Below, one piece after another: positions 37,629-46,147 of a stretch of DNA of 64,000 nucleotides. The position numbers and the translations under genes are program-made. Source of the stretch: Mucilaginibacter pankratovii (GTDB taxonomy: Bacteria; Bacteroidota; Bacteroidia; Sphingobacteriales; Sphingobacteriaceae); contig NZ_JACWMY010000003.1 in NCBI RefSeq assembly GCF_014773265.1, positions 496,001 through 560,000 on the forward strand, read 5' to 3'. The first letter of the stretch is position 1. Each line of letters begins with the position of its first letter. The notes under the pieces are model-generated. The model saw only the letters and a program-made list of their open reading frames with translations, was not told where the DNA came from and searched no databases.

Positions 37629-39149
37629 ATGGTACGTAAAATATCAATTATAGCATTTATTACGGTCTTGTTTGCTTCGTGCACCAAAGACTTTCAATCT
37701 ATCAATACCAACCCAAATGTGCCCACGGCGGTACCCAACGATTACCTGCTTGCCACATCGCAGGTACAGCTTGCCGGCGCGCATAACCCCGATTCAAAAT
37801 CGTGGAGGAACAATTTTGGGTATTCTGCCTGCCTGGTGCAGCAAATGTCGTCTACCGATATCAGCTTTTATGGCGGTAGCTTTTACACATCAACACAAAA
37901 CAGCTTCTCGGCTTATTTTGAAGATGCTTATCCCAATTCCATCAAAAATGAGGTGAATTTGATCAGCCTGTCATCAGCAGATGCCAAGTTTGTGAACATC
38001 ACTTCGATGGCCCGTATTTTAAAAGTAATGGACATAGCTGTCATGACGGATATGTACGGTGATGTGCCTTATTCAGGTGCAGGTAAGGGTTATCTTGATG
38101 CCAACTTTACCCCGGCTTACGATGCGCAGAAGGATATTTATTCCGATCTGTTGAGCGAACTGGAAAAAGCAGGTGCCGCGTTTGATGCAACAGCTTACAT
38201 ACCTGTAAAGGCCGATTACATCTACTCGGGCGACCTTGCAAAATGGAAACGTGCGGCCAATACCCTTATGCTTCGCCTGGCAATGCGCCTGGTAAAGGTT
38301 GATCCGGCTATGGCACAAGCCTGGGCGGCCAAAGCAATTGCAGGCGGCCTAATTACCAGCAGCGCCGAAAATATTGCTATCAAATTTGATGGTGTGGCCC
38401 AGATCAGTTCGAACCCCAATTCCTGGATATTAGGGCCAACGGGCTCGCGTAATATTGCGGCTATCAACGGCGTATCGTGGGGTAAAACCTTAATTGATAT
38501 GATGAAGAACCGCCAGGATCCTCGCCTTCCGCTTATCGCGGCTTTAAAAAATGGGGACAATACCGTTGCCAAGCAGGCTGGCTTGCCAAATGGCACCAAT
38601 ACCAATACGCTGGCCACGTTGACGCCTTCCAACCTCGACCTGTATTCGCGCCCGGCTGCTGCAATGTATCAAAACAGCAATCCATGGATCTACATGACCT
38701 ATGCCGAAGCCCGCTTATTACAGGCCGAAGCTATTGAAAGAGGCTACGCTACAGGTGCTGCCGCAACCGTATTTGCCGATGGGCAGGTTTCGGCCTTAAA
38801 CCAGGTTTATGGTGCGGTTAAGCCATCTGCCGGCGATATTGCTACTTACGCTGCAGCAAATACATACCCTGCTTTGAGTACGCTTGATGCCAAAATGAAC
38901 GCAATACATACCGAATTGTACTTGCTGAACGCGGTTACGCTTAATGGCGCCGAAGCATGGTCTGACTGGAGAAGGAGCGGCTACCCGGTGTTAACTCCTG
39001 TAAATTTTGTTGGCAACGAAACAAATGGTGTTATCCCGCGCCGTTTAAAATATTCGCCGGGAGAGTTTGGTGTAAACCCAAATGTTAACGCGGCTATCGC
39101 AAAGCAGGGTGCCGATTTATTTACTACCCGCGTATGGTGGGATAAATAG
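37629..39149 (+). CDS. SusD-like nutrient-binding outer membrane lipoprotein (second pair)
   Basis: 506 residues; lipobox ends at C18 (LFASCTKDF). Sequence features (DFQSINTNPNVPTAV near the N-terminus, MDIAVMTDMYGDVPYSGA, YIYSGDLAKWKRAANTLMLRLAMRL, and the C-terminal EAWSDWRRSGYP) fit the SusD-like_2 subfamily (PF12771). It is the surface ligand-binding partner of the preceding SusC. The next gene starts 49 bases downstream and encodes an exported UxuA-like protein. Confidence 0.94.
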   Translation: MVRKISIIAFITVLFASCTKDFQSINTNPNVPTAVPNDYLLATSQVQLAGAHNPDSKSWRNNFGYSACLVQQMSSTDISFYGGSFYTSTQNSFSAYFEDAYPNSIKNEVNLISLSSADAKFVNITSMARILKVMDIAVMTDMYGDVPYSGAGKGYLDANFTPAYDAQKDIYSDLLSELEKAGAAFDATAYIPVKADYIYSGDLAKWKRAANTLMLRLAMRLVKVDPAMAQAWAAKAIAGGLITSSAENIAIKFDGVAQISSNPNSWILGPTGSRNIAAINGVSWGKTLIDMMKNRQDPRLPLIAALKNGDNTVAKQAGLPNGTNTNTLATLTPSNLDLYSRPAAAMYQNSNPWIYMTYAEARLLQAEAIERGYATGAAATVFADGQVSALNQVYGAVKPSAGDIATYAAANTYPALSTLDAKMNAIHTELYLLNAVTLNGAEAWSDWRRSGYPVLTPVNFVGNETNGVIPRRLKYSPGEFGVNPNVNAAIAKQGADLFTTRVWWDK

Positions 39150-39198
39150 TCGGCCTTACTAAAACTAACACCCCTTAATAAATAAGGATCATATAATA

Positions 39199-40326
39199 AT
39201 GAAGGATAACCGGAGAGATTTTATAAAAAAAGGTGCTTCATTGGCAGCCGCCCTATCGCTTGGTAGGCCGGCTGCTTCTGCAGCAGGTTCGGAACCATAT
39301 AAGCATGGGCTTAAAAACGCCCGGGAAACTACGGCGATAGCGAGGGATGCAGGTATGCAGTTCTGCGAATCGTACTTTTTTGGGATGAACCAGCAAAAAA
39401 TAGCGCTTACCAAACAAATGGATGTTTTGGGCGCTGTTGCAGGGATCCAGCCTGCGCTGGGCGGTCCCGGTTCAAAACCGTGGGAATACAATACTATTAT
39501 GGCCAATGTGAAGGCCTGGGAGAATGTGGGCTTAAAGCTAAGGGTAATAGAAGGCCCCCCAAGCCTCGGCGAAAAAACAAAACTGGGCTTAAGCGGCCGG
39601 GATGAGGAGATAGCCAACTTTATCAGCTTTATGAAAAACCTTTCCAAAGCGGGTATAGACACCATTTGTTATAACTGGATGCCTGTGATAGGCTGGCTGC
39701 GTACCAGTAATGATAAACCCGGCCGTGGCGGGGCTTTGGTAACGGCTTTTGATTACGAGGATATTAAAAAGGCTCCGGTTACAAAATATGGGGAGATATC
39801 AAAAGATGCACTCTGGAAAAACCTGGAATACTTTTTAAAAGCTGTAGTGCCCGAGGCCGAGAAAGCTGGCATTAAACTGGCCATGCACCCAGACGACCCG
39901 CAGGTGGATAGCGTGAGAGGGATCTCGCGGATCATGACCACCGTGCCGAACTTCGACAGGATGCTGAAACTTTACCCGAGCCCCAGTAACGGCATCACCA
40001 TGTGCCAGGGCAATTTCTCGCTGATGGGTGTAGATATCCCGGATACGATACATCATTTCGGGAAAGAAAACATCCATTTTGTGCATTTCAGGAACGTGCG
40101 GGGAGGCAAATTCAAGTTCGAGGAAACGTTTCATGACGAAGGGCAGATTGACATGTATAAGGCAATGGAAGCTTATTACAAAATAGGCTTTAAAGGCGCC
40201 ATCCGGCCAGATCATGTGCCAACCATGGCCGGCGACAGTAACGAACACCCCGGCTACAGCACCATTGCCACCCTATATGCCATTGGCTACATGCGCGGGC
40301 TGATGGAAGCTGTAAGCAAAAAATAA
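39199..40326 (+). CDS. Mannonate dehydratase-like protein with Tat-type signal
   Basis: 375 residues. The N-terminus NRRDFIKKGASLAAALSLG fits a twin-arginine export signal. The rest follows the UxuA TIM barrel: AMHPDDPQVDSVRGISRI, TMCQGNFSLMG, HFVHFRNVRGG and IRPDHVPT match catalytic and metal-binding segments of the cytoplasmic UxuA at 28427. It is shorter because the region of about 50 residues in the middle of UxuA is missing. It may dehydrate a sugar acid in the periplasm. The true substrate is unknown; a sugar isomerase or epimerase role within this fold cannot be excluded. Confidence 0.88.
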   Translation: MKDNRRDFIKKGASLAAALSLGRPAASAAGSEPYKHGLKNARETTAIARDAGMQFCESYFFGMNQQKIALTKQMDVLGAVAGIQPALGGPGSKPWEYNTIMANVKAWENVGLKLRVIEGPPSLGEKTKLGLSGRDEEIANFISFMKNLSKAGIDTICYNWMPVIGWLRTSNDKPGRGGALVTAFDYEDIKKAPVTKYGEISKDALWKNLEYFLKAVVPEAEKAGIKLAMHPDDPQVDSVRGISRIMTTVPNFDRMLKLYPSPSNGITMCQGNFSLMGVDIPDTIHHFGKENIHFVHFRNVRGGKFKFEETFHDEGQIDMYKAMEAYYKIGFKGAIRPDHVPTMAGDSNEHPGYSTIATLYAIGYMRGLMEAVSKK

Positions 40327-40353
40327 TCACCTGGGCTGTCAAAAATTTATTTA

Positions 40354-40521
40354 CCAGGGAAATCGCTTTTAAAACGGAACCAAAACAGTACGGATTTTGG
40401 CAATAATTTCAATTAATTTTAGGCTTGTTCGCGTTCGACATGGAGCCCGAACAGCCCGAACAAGCCCGAACACGGGTGATTTTAAACAAATCATTACTGA
40501 ATAAGGCTGTAAAAATTCTAA
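40354..40521 (+). repeat. Structured repeat element, copy A
   Basis: About 168 bases that align almost end to end with 57453-57623. The core contains GGCTTGTTCG pairing with CGAACAAGCC (perfect 10-bp stem) and the tandem text CCCGAACAGCCCGAACAAGC followed by CCGAACAC. Both copies lie in front of a plus-strand gene, here 33 bases before the RraA-like gene. It has no open reading frame and no obvious transposase ends. Confidence 0.85.
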
Positions 40522-40554
40522 CTGCGATTTCCCTGACTTATTTACCTATTTAAA

Positions 40555-41487
40555 ATGAAAAGGAAATTTATACTTTTTACCTTTTGTATGGCTGCGGCTT
40601 TTGCCGCAAATGCCCAGCAAATTGGCGCATCGCCCGAATATATAAAAACGCTCACCGCTAAGTGGAAAGGTGAGCGTTTTGCCGATGGCCGCCCAAAGGT
40701 ATCCGATGCCTTATTAGCGCGATTAAAAAACATATCGCTGGAAGATGCCTGGGGGGTATTGAAAAATAAAGGTTTTGTAAACCAGTTTGAAGGCGACTGG
40801 ACCATCATCAACCCTGATAGCCCCATGGTGGGCCGCGTAGTTACCGCGCAATACATGCCCGCCCGCCCGGATATGGCCGAAATGATAAAAGCCCAGGGCA
40901 TTGCCGAAGGCCGCGGACAACAGGGCGGCAATAACTCCTGGCCTATAGATAACTTGGTTGATGGCGATGTATATGTTGCCGATGGCTTTGGCAAGGTGGC
41001 GGACGGAACTTTAATTGGCGATAACCTTGGCAATTCCATTTACGCAAAATCGCACCGGGGCGTTATATTCTATGGTTCGGTACGGGATGTGGAGGGCTTA
41101 AGCGCTATAAAGGGCTTCAACGGCTGGATCAAGGGCACCGACCCATCCTACCTTTTGCAATCTACAATTACTACCATAAACAACCCAATCCGCATTGGAA
41201 GGGCAACGGTTTTGCCCGGCGATGTGGTGCTGGCAAAGAAGTATGGTACCATATTTATTCCTGCTTATTTGGTAGAGGAGCTTGTACTTACATCAGAAGT
41301 TACCGCCCTGCGCGACCAGTTTGGCCACCAGCGCCTGCGCGAGAAAAAATACCTAACCGGTCAGATAGACAGCAAATGGACGGAAGATATTAAGGCTGAT
41401 TTTTTAAATTGGGTTAACCATTACCCGGGCAAACTCCCCATGACCAAAAAAGAGCTTGACGATTACTTAAAGGAGCGCAATTATTAA
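40555..41487 (+). CDS. Secreted RraA-family protein
   Basis: 310 residues with a signal peptide (about 1-21, AAAFAANAQ). The RraA/HMG-aldolase fold (PF03737) covers about residues 45-250; the family signature of a glycine-rich strand followed by SVRD (in GVIFYGSVRDVEG) and GDVVLAKKYGTIFIP are present. Cytoplasmic members either inhibit RNase E or act as 4-hydroxy-4-methyl-2-oxoglutarate aldolase/oxaloacetate decarboxylase. An exported copy points to an aldolase or decarboxylase acting on a sugar-acid product outside the cytoplasm. It overlaps the BASS transporter gene by one base. Confidence 0.9.
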   Translation: MKRKFILFTFCMAAAFAANAQQIGASPEYIKTLTAKWKGERFADGRPKVSDALLARLKNISLEDAWGVLKNKGFVNQFEGDWTIINPDSPMVGRVVTAQYMPARPDMAEMIKAQGIAEGRGQQGGNNSWPIDNLVDGDVYVADGFGKVADGTLIGDNLGNSIYAKSHRGVIFYGSVRDVEGLSAIKGFNGWIKGTDPSYLLQSTITTINNPIRIGRATVLPGDVVLAKKYGTIFIPAYLVEELVLTSEVTALRDQFGHQRLREKKYLTGQIDSKWTEDIKADFLNWVNHYPGKLPMTKKELDDYLKERNY

Positions 41488-42569
41488 TGAAGAATAAATT
41501 ATACAACTTAGCATTAGCGCTGGCGGCGGTATGTATCTGGGTGGCGCTGGCATTATCATTTGCCGGCCATATTGAAGAAGCGGGCCTCCTTTATATCAGT
41601 TTTTTTATACTACTGGCCATTGGCGTAAGGCGGTCGGCCTTATTAAAAGGCTTTGCTTATACCCTTTGCATTTTTGCGGCGGTAGCTACGGCTTTGTACT
41701 ATCCGCATTATTTTGTAGAATACAAAGGCTTTAAATTTTCTAAGCTGATAACGCCACTAATACAGCTGATCATGTTTGGAATGGGCACATCCATGAGCGT
41801 GGGCGATTTTGTTGGCGTAGTAAAAATGCCAAAAGGGGTATTCATCGGCGTATTCAGCCATTTCCTTATCATGCCTTTGATTGGCTATACGCTCGCAAGC
41901 CTCAGCGGTTTCCCACCCGAAATTGCAGCAGGTATTATATTAATAGGCTGTTCGCCAAACGGTATGGCATCCAACGTAATATCATACCTTGCTAAAGCCA
42001 ACCTGGCACTATCTATTACCATCACTGCGGTATCTACCTTATTAGCGCCAATTATTACGCCCCTTTTAATGAAACTCTTAGCAGGAGCGTTTGTGCAGAT
42101 AAACGTACTGGATATGATGTGGGATATTACCAAGATGGTAATCCTACCCATTGCGGGCGGGTTATTGTTTAACAAGTTCTTAAGTGGCAAAGCAAAATGG
42201 CTGGATAGCGCTATGCCCTTTGTATCGATGTTCGGTATTGCCTTTATTATCGTTATCATCACTGCGGCGGGGCGAAACAGCTTACTTACCATCGGCCCCT
42301 TATTAATATTACTGGTGCTGATCCATAATATGTCGGGCTATTTGTTGGGCTATTGGTCGGGCCGGTTGTTTAAAATGAGCGAACGCGATTGCCGCACCAT
42401 TGCCATCGAAGTAGGGATGCAAAATGGTGGGCTTGCGTCGGGCCTGGCCAAAGAAATGGGCAAAATGGCCACCGTTGGCCTGGCGCCGGCAGTTTTTGGT
42501 CCGCTGATGAACATCACCGGGTCGATATTGGCAACCTGGTGGCACCGCAAACCGCCGGCCGAAAAATAA
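41487..42569 (+). CDS. Bile acid:sodium symporter (BASS/SBF) family transporter
   Basis: 360 residues, about ten transmembrane segments. The SBF family (PF01758) signature GCSPNGMASNVISYLAKANLALS lies in the crossing-helix region that binds sodium and substrate, and a second crossing region is near EVGMQNGGLASGLA. Bacterial members import organic acids such as pantoate, pyruvate or bile acids. Its start overlaps the RraA-like stop (TAATG), which suggests that it imports the acid made by the exported UxuA-like and RraA-like enzymes. It is convergent with the next gene, 12 bases away. Confidence 0.92.
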   Translation: MKNKLYNLALALAAVCIWVALALSFAGHIEEAGLLYISFFILLAIGVRRSALLKGFAYTLCIFAAVATALYYPHYFVEYKGFKFSKLITPLIQLIMFGMGTSMSVGDFVGVVKMPKGVFIGVFSHFLIMPLIGYTLASLSGFPPEIAAGIILIGCSPNGMASNVISYLAKANLALSITITAVSTLLAPIITPLLMKLLAGAFVQINVLDMMWDITKMVILPIAGGLLFNKFLSGKAKWLDSAMPFVSMFGIAFIIVIITAAGRNSLLTIGPLLILLVLIHNMSGYLLGYWSGRLFKMSERDCRTIAIEVGMQNGGLASGLAKEMGKMATVGLAPAVFGPLMNITGSILATWWHRKPPAEK

Positions 42570-42581
42570 AATGTTGCTATA

Positions 42582-43391
42582 TTATCGGAGCCTCTTTTCT
42601 TTTAAGTATTTTACCAAGGCTGCGGGGTGGTCGGTTTGGAGGCCGGTAAGCCCTTTTTGCAGGGCTTTATCCCAATCGGCAGGCCCTTCGCCGGCGCTTT
42701 GTATATCCGGCCAAACCGGCAGGTTTAGTGTGGCAGCATTAGCAAGCAGGGCGGGTGTATATTGGCTATATCCGCCGTCGAGCAGATCGGGCTGGTAGGT
42801 ATCAATGAATTTCTGCATCCCGTAAACGCTCTTAACACTATCGGGCAGGCTTAGCATCAATGGCATTTTGGGGGCGGCCTTGCGCCAACCGGTAAATTGC
42901 ACCGGGCTGTTAATGTATACCAGCACCTGCTTCTCCATGCCGTATTCCTTTATCATTTTGTAAGCTACGGCAGGGTCTGCGGCTTTAAAATCCAGGTAGA
43001 TGTTTATTTTGTTTTTGGCGAGTTTAAGGATCTCTGCAAAGGTAGGGACATGGTACGTTTGGATCGAATCCTTATTTTTTAAGGTAAGCTGCTTCAATTC
43101 GTTGAGGGTGAAACTGCTTACCGCGCCTTTAGCGTTTGTCATGCGGTTTACGGTGCCATCGTGCATGCTCACCAATTGGCTGTCTTTGGTGGTACGGAGG
43201 TCTATCTCTATGTAATCCGCTTCGTTTTTAATGGCTTCGCGATAAGCTTCCAGGCTGTTCTCGGGATAAATTACATGATCGCCGCGATGGGCTATAACAA
43301 TAAATTTATGCCTTGATACGGGAACAGGATTGGGCGTATAACTGCCCAATCCTGTTAATAATATTATTAGTGCTAAAACTGTATGGCGCAT
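42582..43391 (-). CDS. Glycerophosphodiester phosphodiesterase
   Basis: 269 residues with an N-terminal signal or anchor (about 3-19). The GDPD TIM-barrel motifs are complete: H35-R36 (IAHRGD), E44-N45 (YPENSLEAY), E62 and D64 (IEIDLR) and H77-D78 (SMHDGT). These enzymes release glycerol 3-phosphate from glycerophosphodiesters; some act on related lipid headgroups. It is the last gene of the susC-susD-phosphodiesterase operon, 2 bases after the preceding gene, so it probably processes the same ligand in the periplasm. Confidence 0.94.
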   Translation of the reverse strand: MRHTVLALIILLTGLGSYTPNPVPVSRHKFIVIAHRGDHVIYPENSLEAYREAIKNEADYIEIDLRTTKDSQLVSMHDGTVNRMTNAKGAVSSFTLNELKQLTLKNKDSIQTYHVPTFAEILKLAKNKINIYLDFKAADPAVAYKMIKEYGMEKQVLVYINSPVQFTGWRKAAPKMPLMLSLPDSVKSVYGMQKFIDTYQPDLLDGGYSQYTPALLANAATLNLPVWPDIQSAGEGPADWDKALQKGLTGLQTDHPAALVKYLKEKRLR

Positions 43392-43393
43392 GG

Positions 43394-44482
43394 TTATTTG
43401 ATAACGGTTTTTATAGCATCGCCAACTTCGTGCCCGGCATTTGCCTTAAAATCAAAGCCGAGCAATTGTGCCATGGTTTGCGCCAGTTGTTTGTGGTAGG
43501 TAGTTTCGGCTGGTTTTACTTCGCCCATCGGTGCAGTATCCGGGCCTATCACTGCAAACCAGGTTTGCTCCGACCCAACAACTTCGGCACCATGGCTTTT
43601 CCAGGTGTCTAATGGCGTTTCGCCGCGGCCATGGTCGCAAGTGATCAGCAGCGTAGTATTGTTTTTATAGAATGGGTCTGCCTGGATAATATCCCAAAGC
43701 TGTTTAATAAAGCCATCTTCCTGCTTTGCCCTTTCCAGGTATGATTTATAGTTGCCATCATGCGCCATGTCGTCCGGTTCATCAAAAGCCATATATAATA
43801 CACGCGGTTTGTATTGTTTCAGGTATTCTTTGCTGTATTCAAATGTGATGAAATCCGACCTTGTGCTATCGCCTAAATAGCGAGGGGTATTGTGTTGTAG
43901 CTCGTTCAAATATTTTAAACGGGCGTTAGCATCAGCATTCTTTACATTGGCATAGCCCGAGTATACTGGTAAGCCAGACCGGTTCACATTCAGGATTTGT
44001 GGGAAGCGTTCCCACGAGGAGAAGGCGATCACCTTGCCCTCAAAGCCTTTTTGTTTATTGATGTACTCCAGCAAGTTCATGTTAGGGTTGGTGATGGGCT
44101 CGTTGGTATTCATTCGTTTATCGGGGAAACCGGTGAAGATCTCATTATAGCCCGGATACGAGAAATGGTATGGGTTAGCCAGTTCATCTTTGCCGCCCGC
44201 ATCTCTGTTACCGTAAAGTTGCCCTTGCTTGCTAATTACGTTCCACAAAAACGGGAACAAAATGGCCCGGCGCGCCTGTGGCGTTGCAGCCCAATAATGC
44301 TTCTTCACCTCTTCCTTATCATTGGTGAATTTAGAGTTGAGGAGTGCTGAATCCGCACCGCGGTAAACCTCCTGCCAGCGCATGCCATCAAGTGTAACGA
44401 TGATGAGGTTTTTTGTTTTATGCTGAGCCATTGCCGGCGTTATAAAGCAGGCACTTAGCAGTATAAAAAGCAATTTTTTCAT
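43394..44482 (-). CDS. Alkaline phosphatase superfamily phosphodiesterase (secreted)
   Basis: 362 residues, signal peptide about 1-19 (TPAMA-Q). Metal-binding motifs of the alkaline phosphatase/nucleotide pyrophosphatase superfamily are seen: D32 (IVTLDGMRW), a Ser/Thr nucleophile region in PGYNEIFTG, DEPDDMAHDG and D283-H284 (CDHGRG). Members of this fold cleave phosphomonoesters, phosphodiesters, sulfates or phosphonate esters. Placed between susD and a GDPD gene, it probably removes a head group from an imported organophosphorus compound. The exact substrate is not readable. Confidence 0.9.
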   Translation of the reverse strand: MKKLLFILLSACFITPAMAQHKTKNLIIVTLDGMRWQEVYRGADSALLNSKFTNDKEEVKKHYWAATPQARRAILFPFLWNVISKQGQLYGNRDAGGKDELANPYHFSYPGYNEIFTGFPDKRMNTNEPITNPNMNLLEYINKQKGFEGKVIAFSSWERFPQILNVNRSGLPVYSGYANVKNADANARLKYLNELQHNTPRYLGDSTRSDFITFEYSKEYLKQYKPRVLYMAFDEPDDMAHDGNYKSYLERAKQEDGFIKQLWDIIQADPFYKNNTTLLITCDHGRGETPLDTWKSHGAEVVGSEQTWFAVIGPDTAPMGEVKPAETTYHKQLAQTMAQLLGFDFKANAGHEVGDAIKTVIK

Positions 44483-44499
44483 TTGGATTTTGTTTAAAC

Positions 44500-44530
44500 A
44501 AGCAGGGCAGCTATTTCTAACTGCCCTGTT
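44500..44530 (-). other. Stem-loop between susD and the phosphodiesterase gene
   Basis: CAGGGCAG and CTGCCCTG (44503-44510, 44521-44528) form an 8-bp GC-rich stem, extendable by a G-T and an A-T pair, with a 10-base loop, in the 70-base gap. The transcript after it is not T-rich enough for full termination. Partial termination or protection of the susCD message is possible. Confidence 0.55.
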
Positions 44531-44552
44531 GCATTTGGTTGGTTTAGTTTTG

Positions 44553-46133
44553 TTATTTAAGAATGTACATCAGTCCGTTGATGTCATCGTTGCCGCCAAA
44601 CTGGGCCTGCAACGCTTTATTGTAGTTATCAGCATTTGAGGTCCGCTCTGACGATGGATATTGAAAACGGGCGGCAATACGGCCACCGTTACCTGTACCA
44701 GGGCCGGTTGTAAATACCGGGATACCTGTTCTGCGATAGGTGAAGTAGCTCTCCAGGCCCGAGTGGCGGAACAGCGCCAGGTATTTTTGCTGTAATATTT
44801 TAGTTAAACCCGCAGCATCGGCAGTGTATTTAACACCTGCCTGTGCATAATAAGCAGCCCAGTCAACATTGATGGTATAGGTATCATAGTTAGCAATGTT
44901 AGCCGTACCTGTAGAACCCGGGCGGTAAAAATAAGCTGTGAACGTACCCGTACCTGTTGGCACACCGTATGATGCAAACGATGCTTGTATCCCTTTAATG
45001 TAATACGCTTCGGCATCGCCGGTTGCCCAGCCGCGGTTAATACCTTCGGCAATGTTAAACATCAGTTCGGCATAACCTATCTGGATAGAAGGCTCGCCGG
45101 TAAAGGTTGAATAAAAACGTTTACGGTTGATGAAAGAGTATTTCTGCAAACCGGCGTTGTTGTACATCACACCTAAGTCTAAACCCGGGTCGGCACCTAC
45201 AAATGAGTTGAAAGCGGTTGGGCTTTGTTTAGCAACGTCAACCAGATCGCGAGAAGGTTCGTTGGTAACAAATACACGCGGATCTTTCAGATTGGTTAAT
45301 AAGCCAACATAAGTAGATGATGAGTTTTTACGTGAACCATTCTGACCGAAGTTATCCGGCGTCATTGGGTAGTAATTGCTCGGTGCAACAAAGGTATATT
45401 GCAGGTTGTCATCCGCACTTTGCATTATTGGGTATTTTGTTGGGTTGCCAACAATGGCAGCAAACTGGCTGGTAACGCCAAGGTCTGCTTCCGCAGCTTT
45501 CTTGCTCAGCTCGGTTAATAACCTAATGTGGAAAGTATTGATAACTTTTTGCCATTTGGCCAGGTCGCCGTTCAGGTAGATATCACCGGTTAAAGTGCTT
45601 CCGCCTTTGGCAATAACCGCGGTCATGTCGGTATTTGCTTCTTCTAACCAGGTTAACGATTGTTTCATCACATCCTTCTGCGAATCGTAAGCCGGGGTTA
45701 AGCCGTCCAAACCTTTTAAGGCCTGGGTCATCGGGATATCGCCCATTTCTAAACTCATTTTGCTGAAGAAATAGGCGCGGAAGAATTTACCAACCGCACT
45801 GTACTGGTTTACTGCAGGCAAACCGGCAAGTTTAGCTTGCTCTTCCATAGCAACAACGTTTTTAAGGGTGTTGTAATAGTTATCGCCGCTGCCAAAATCA
45901 TAACGGTTGTTGCCGTAGTAATCGTAGTTGTACAGGTAATACTGGCTGTAGATCTCGTTTTCGCCATCCGGGCCATCAGCCATGCTGTTTAATACACCGT
46001 TGAATAAAAGCGAGGCCGGAACCGCATTGGGTACGTTATTGTTAATAGTAAGCTCATCAAAGCTTTTCTTACAGCCCGTTACCGATAGTAGCATACATAC
46101 CGGCAGGACACAAATTTTAAATATCTTTTTCAT
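44553..46133 (-). CDS. SusD-like nutrient-binding outer membrane lipoprotein (phosphonate-locus pair)
   Basis: 526 residues; lipobox ends at C21 (SVTGCKKSF). The SusD-like_2 pattern is seen (NNNVPNAVPASLLFNG, FRAYFFSKMSLEMGDIPMTQAL, GDLAKWQKVINTFHIRLL, the C-terminal FRHSGLESYFTYRRTGIP). It binds the ligand at the cell surface with the SusC encoded 14 bases upstream. Its operon contains two phosphodiesterases, so the ligand probably carries phosphate or phosphonate ester groups. Confidence 0.94.
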   Translation of the reverse strand: MKKIFKICVLPVCMLLSVTGCKKSFDELTINNNVPNAVPASLLFNGVLNSMADGPDGENEIYSQYYLYNYDYYGNNRYDFGSGDNYYNTLKNVVAMEEQAKLAGLPAVNQYSAVGKFFRAYFFSKMSLEMGDIPMTQALKGLDGLTPAYDSQKDVMKQSLTWLEEANTDMTAVIAKGGSTLTGDIYLNGDLAKWQKVINTFHIRLLTELSKKAAEADLGVTSQFAAIVGNPTKYPIMQSADDNLQYTFVAPSNYYPMTPDNFGQNGSRKNSSSTYVGLLTNLKDPRVFVTNEPSRDLVDVAKQSPTAFNSFVGADPGLDLGVMYNNAGLQKYSFINRKRFYSTFTGEPSIQIGYAELMFNIAEGINRGWATGDAEAYYIKGIQASFASYGVPTGTGTFTAYFYRPGSTGTANIANYDTYTINVDWAAYYAQAGVKYTADAAGLTKILQQKYLALFRHSGLESYFTYRRTGIPVFTTGPGTGNGGRIAARFQYPSSERTSNADNYNKALQAQFGGNDDINGLMYILK

Positions 46134-46147
46134 ATATATCCTAATAA

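Noticed and set aside
42600..42660. GC-rich stretch CAAGGCTGCGGGGTGGTCGG, similar to dispersed repeat text
   Set aside because: It lies in the coding part of the GDPD gene and is explained by its C-terminal residues (HPAALVKYL).
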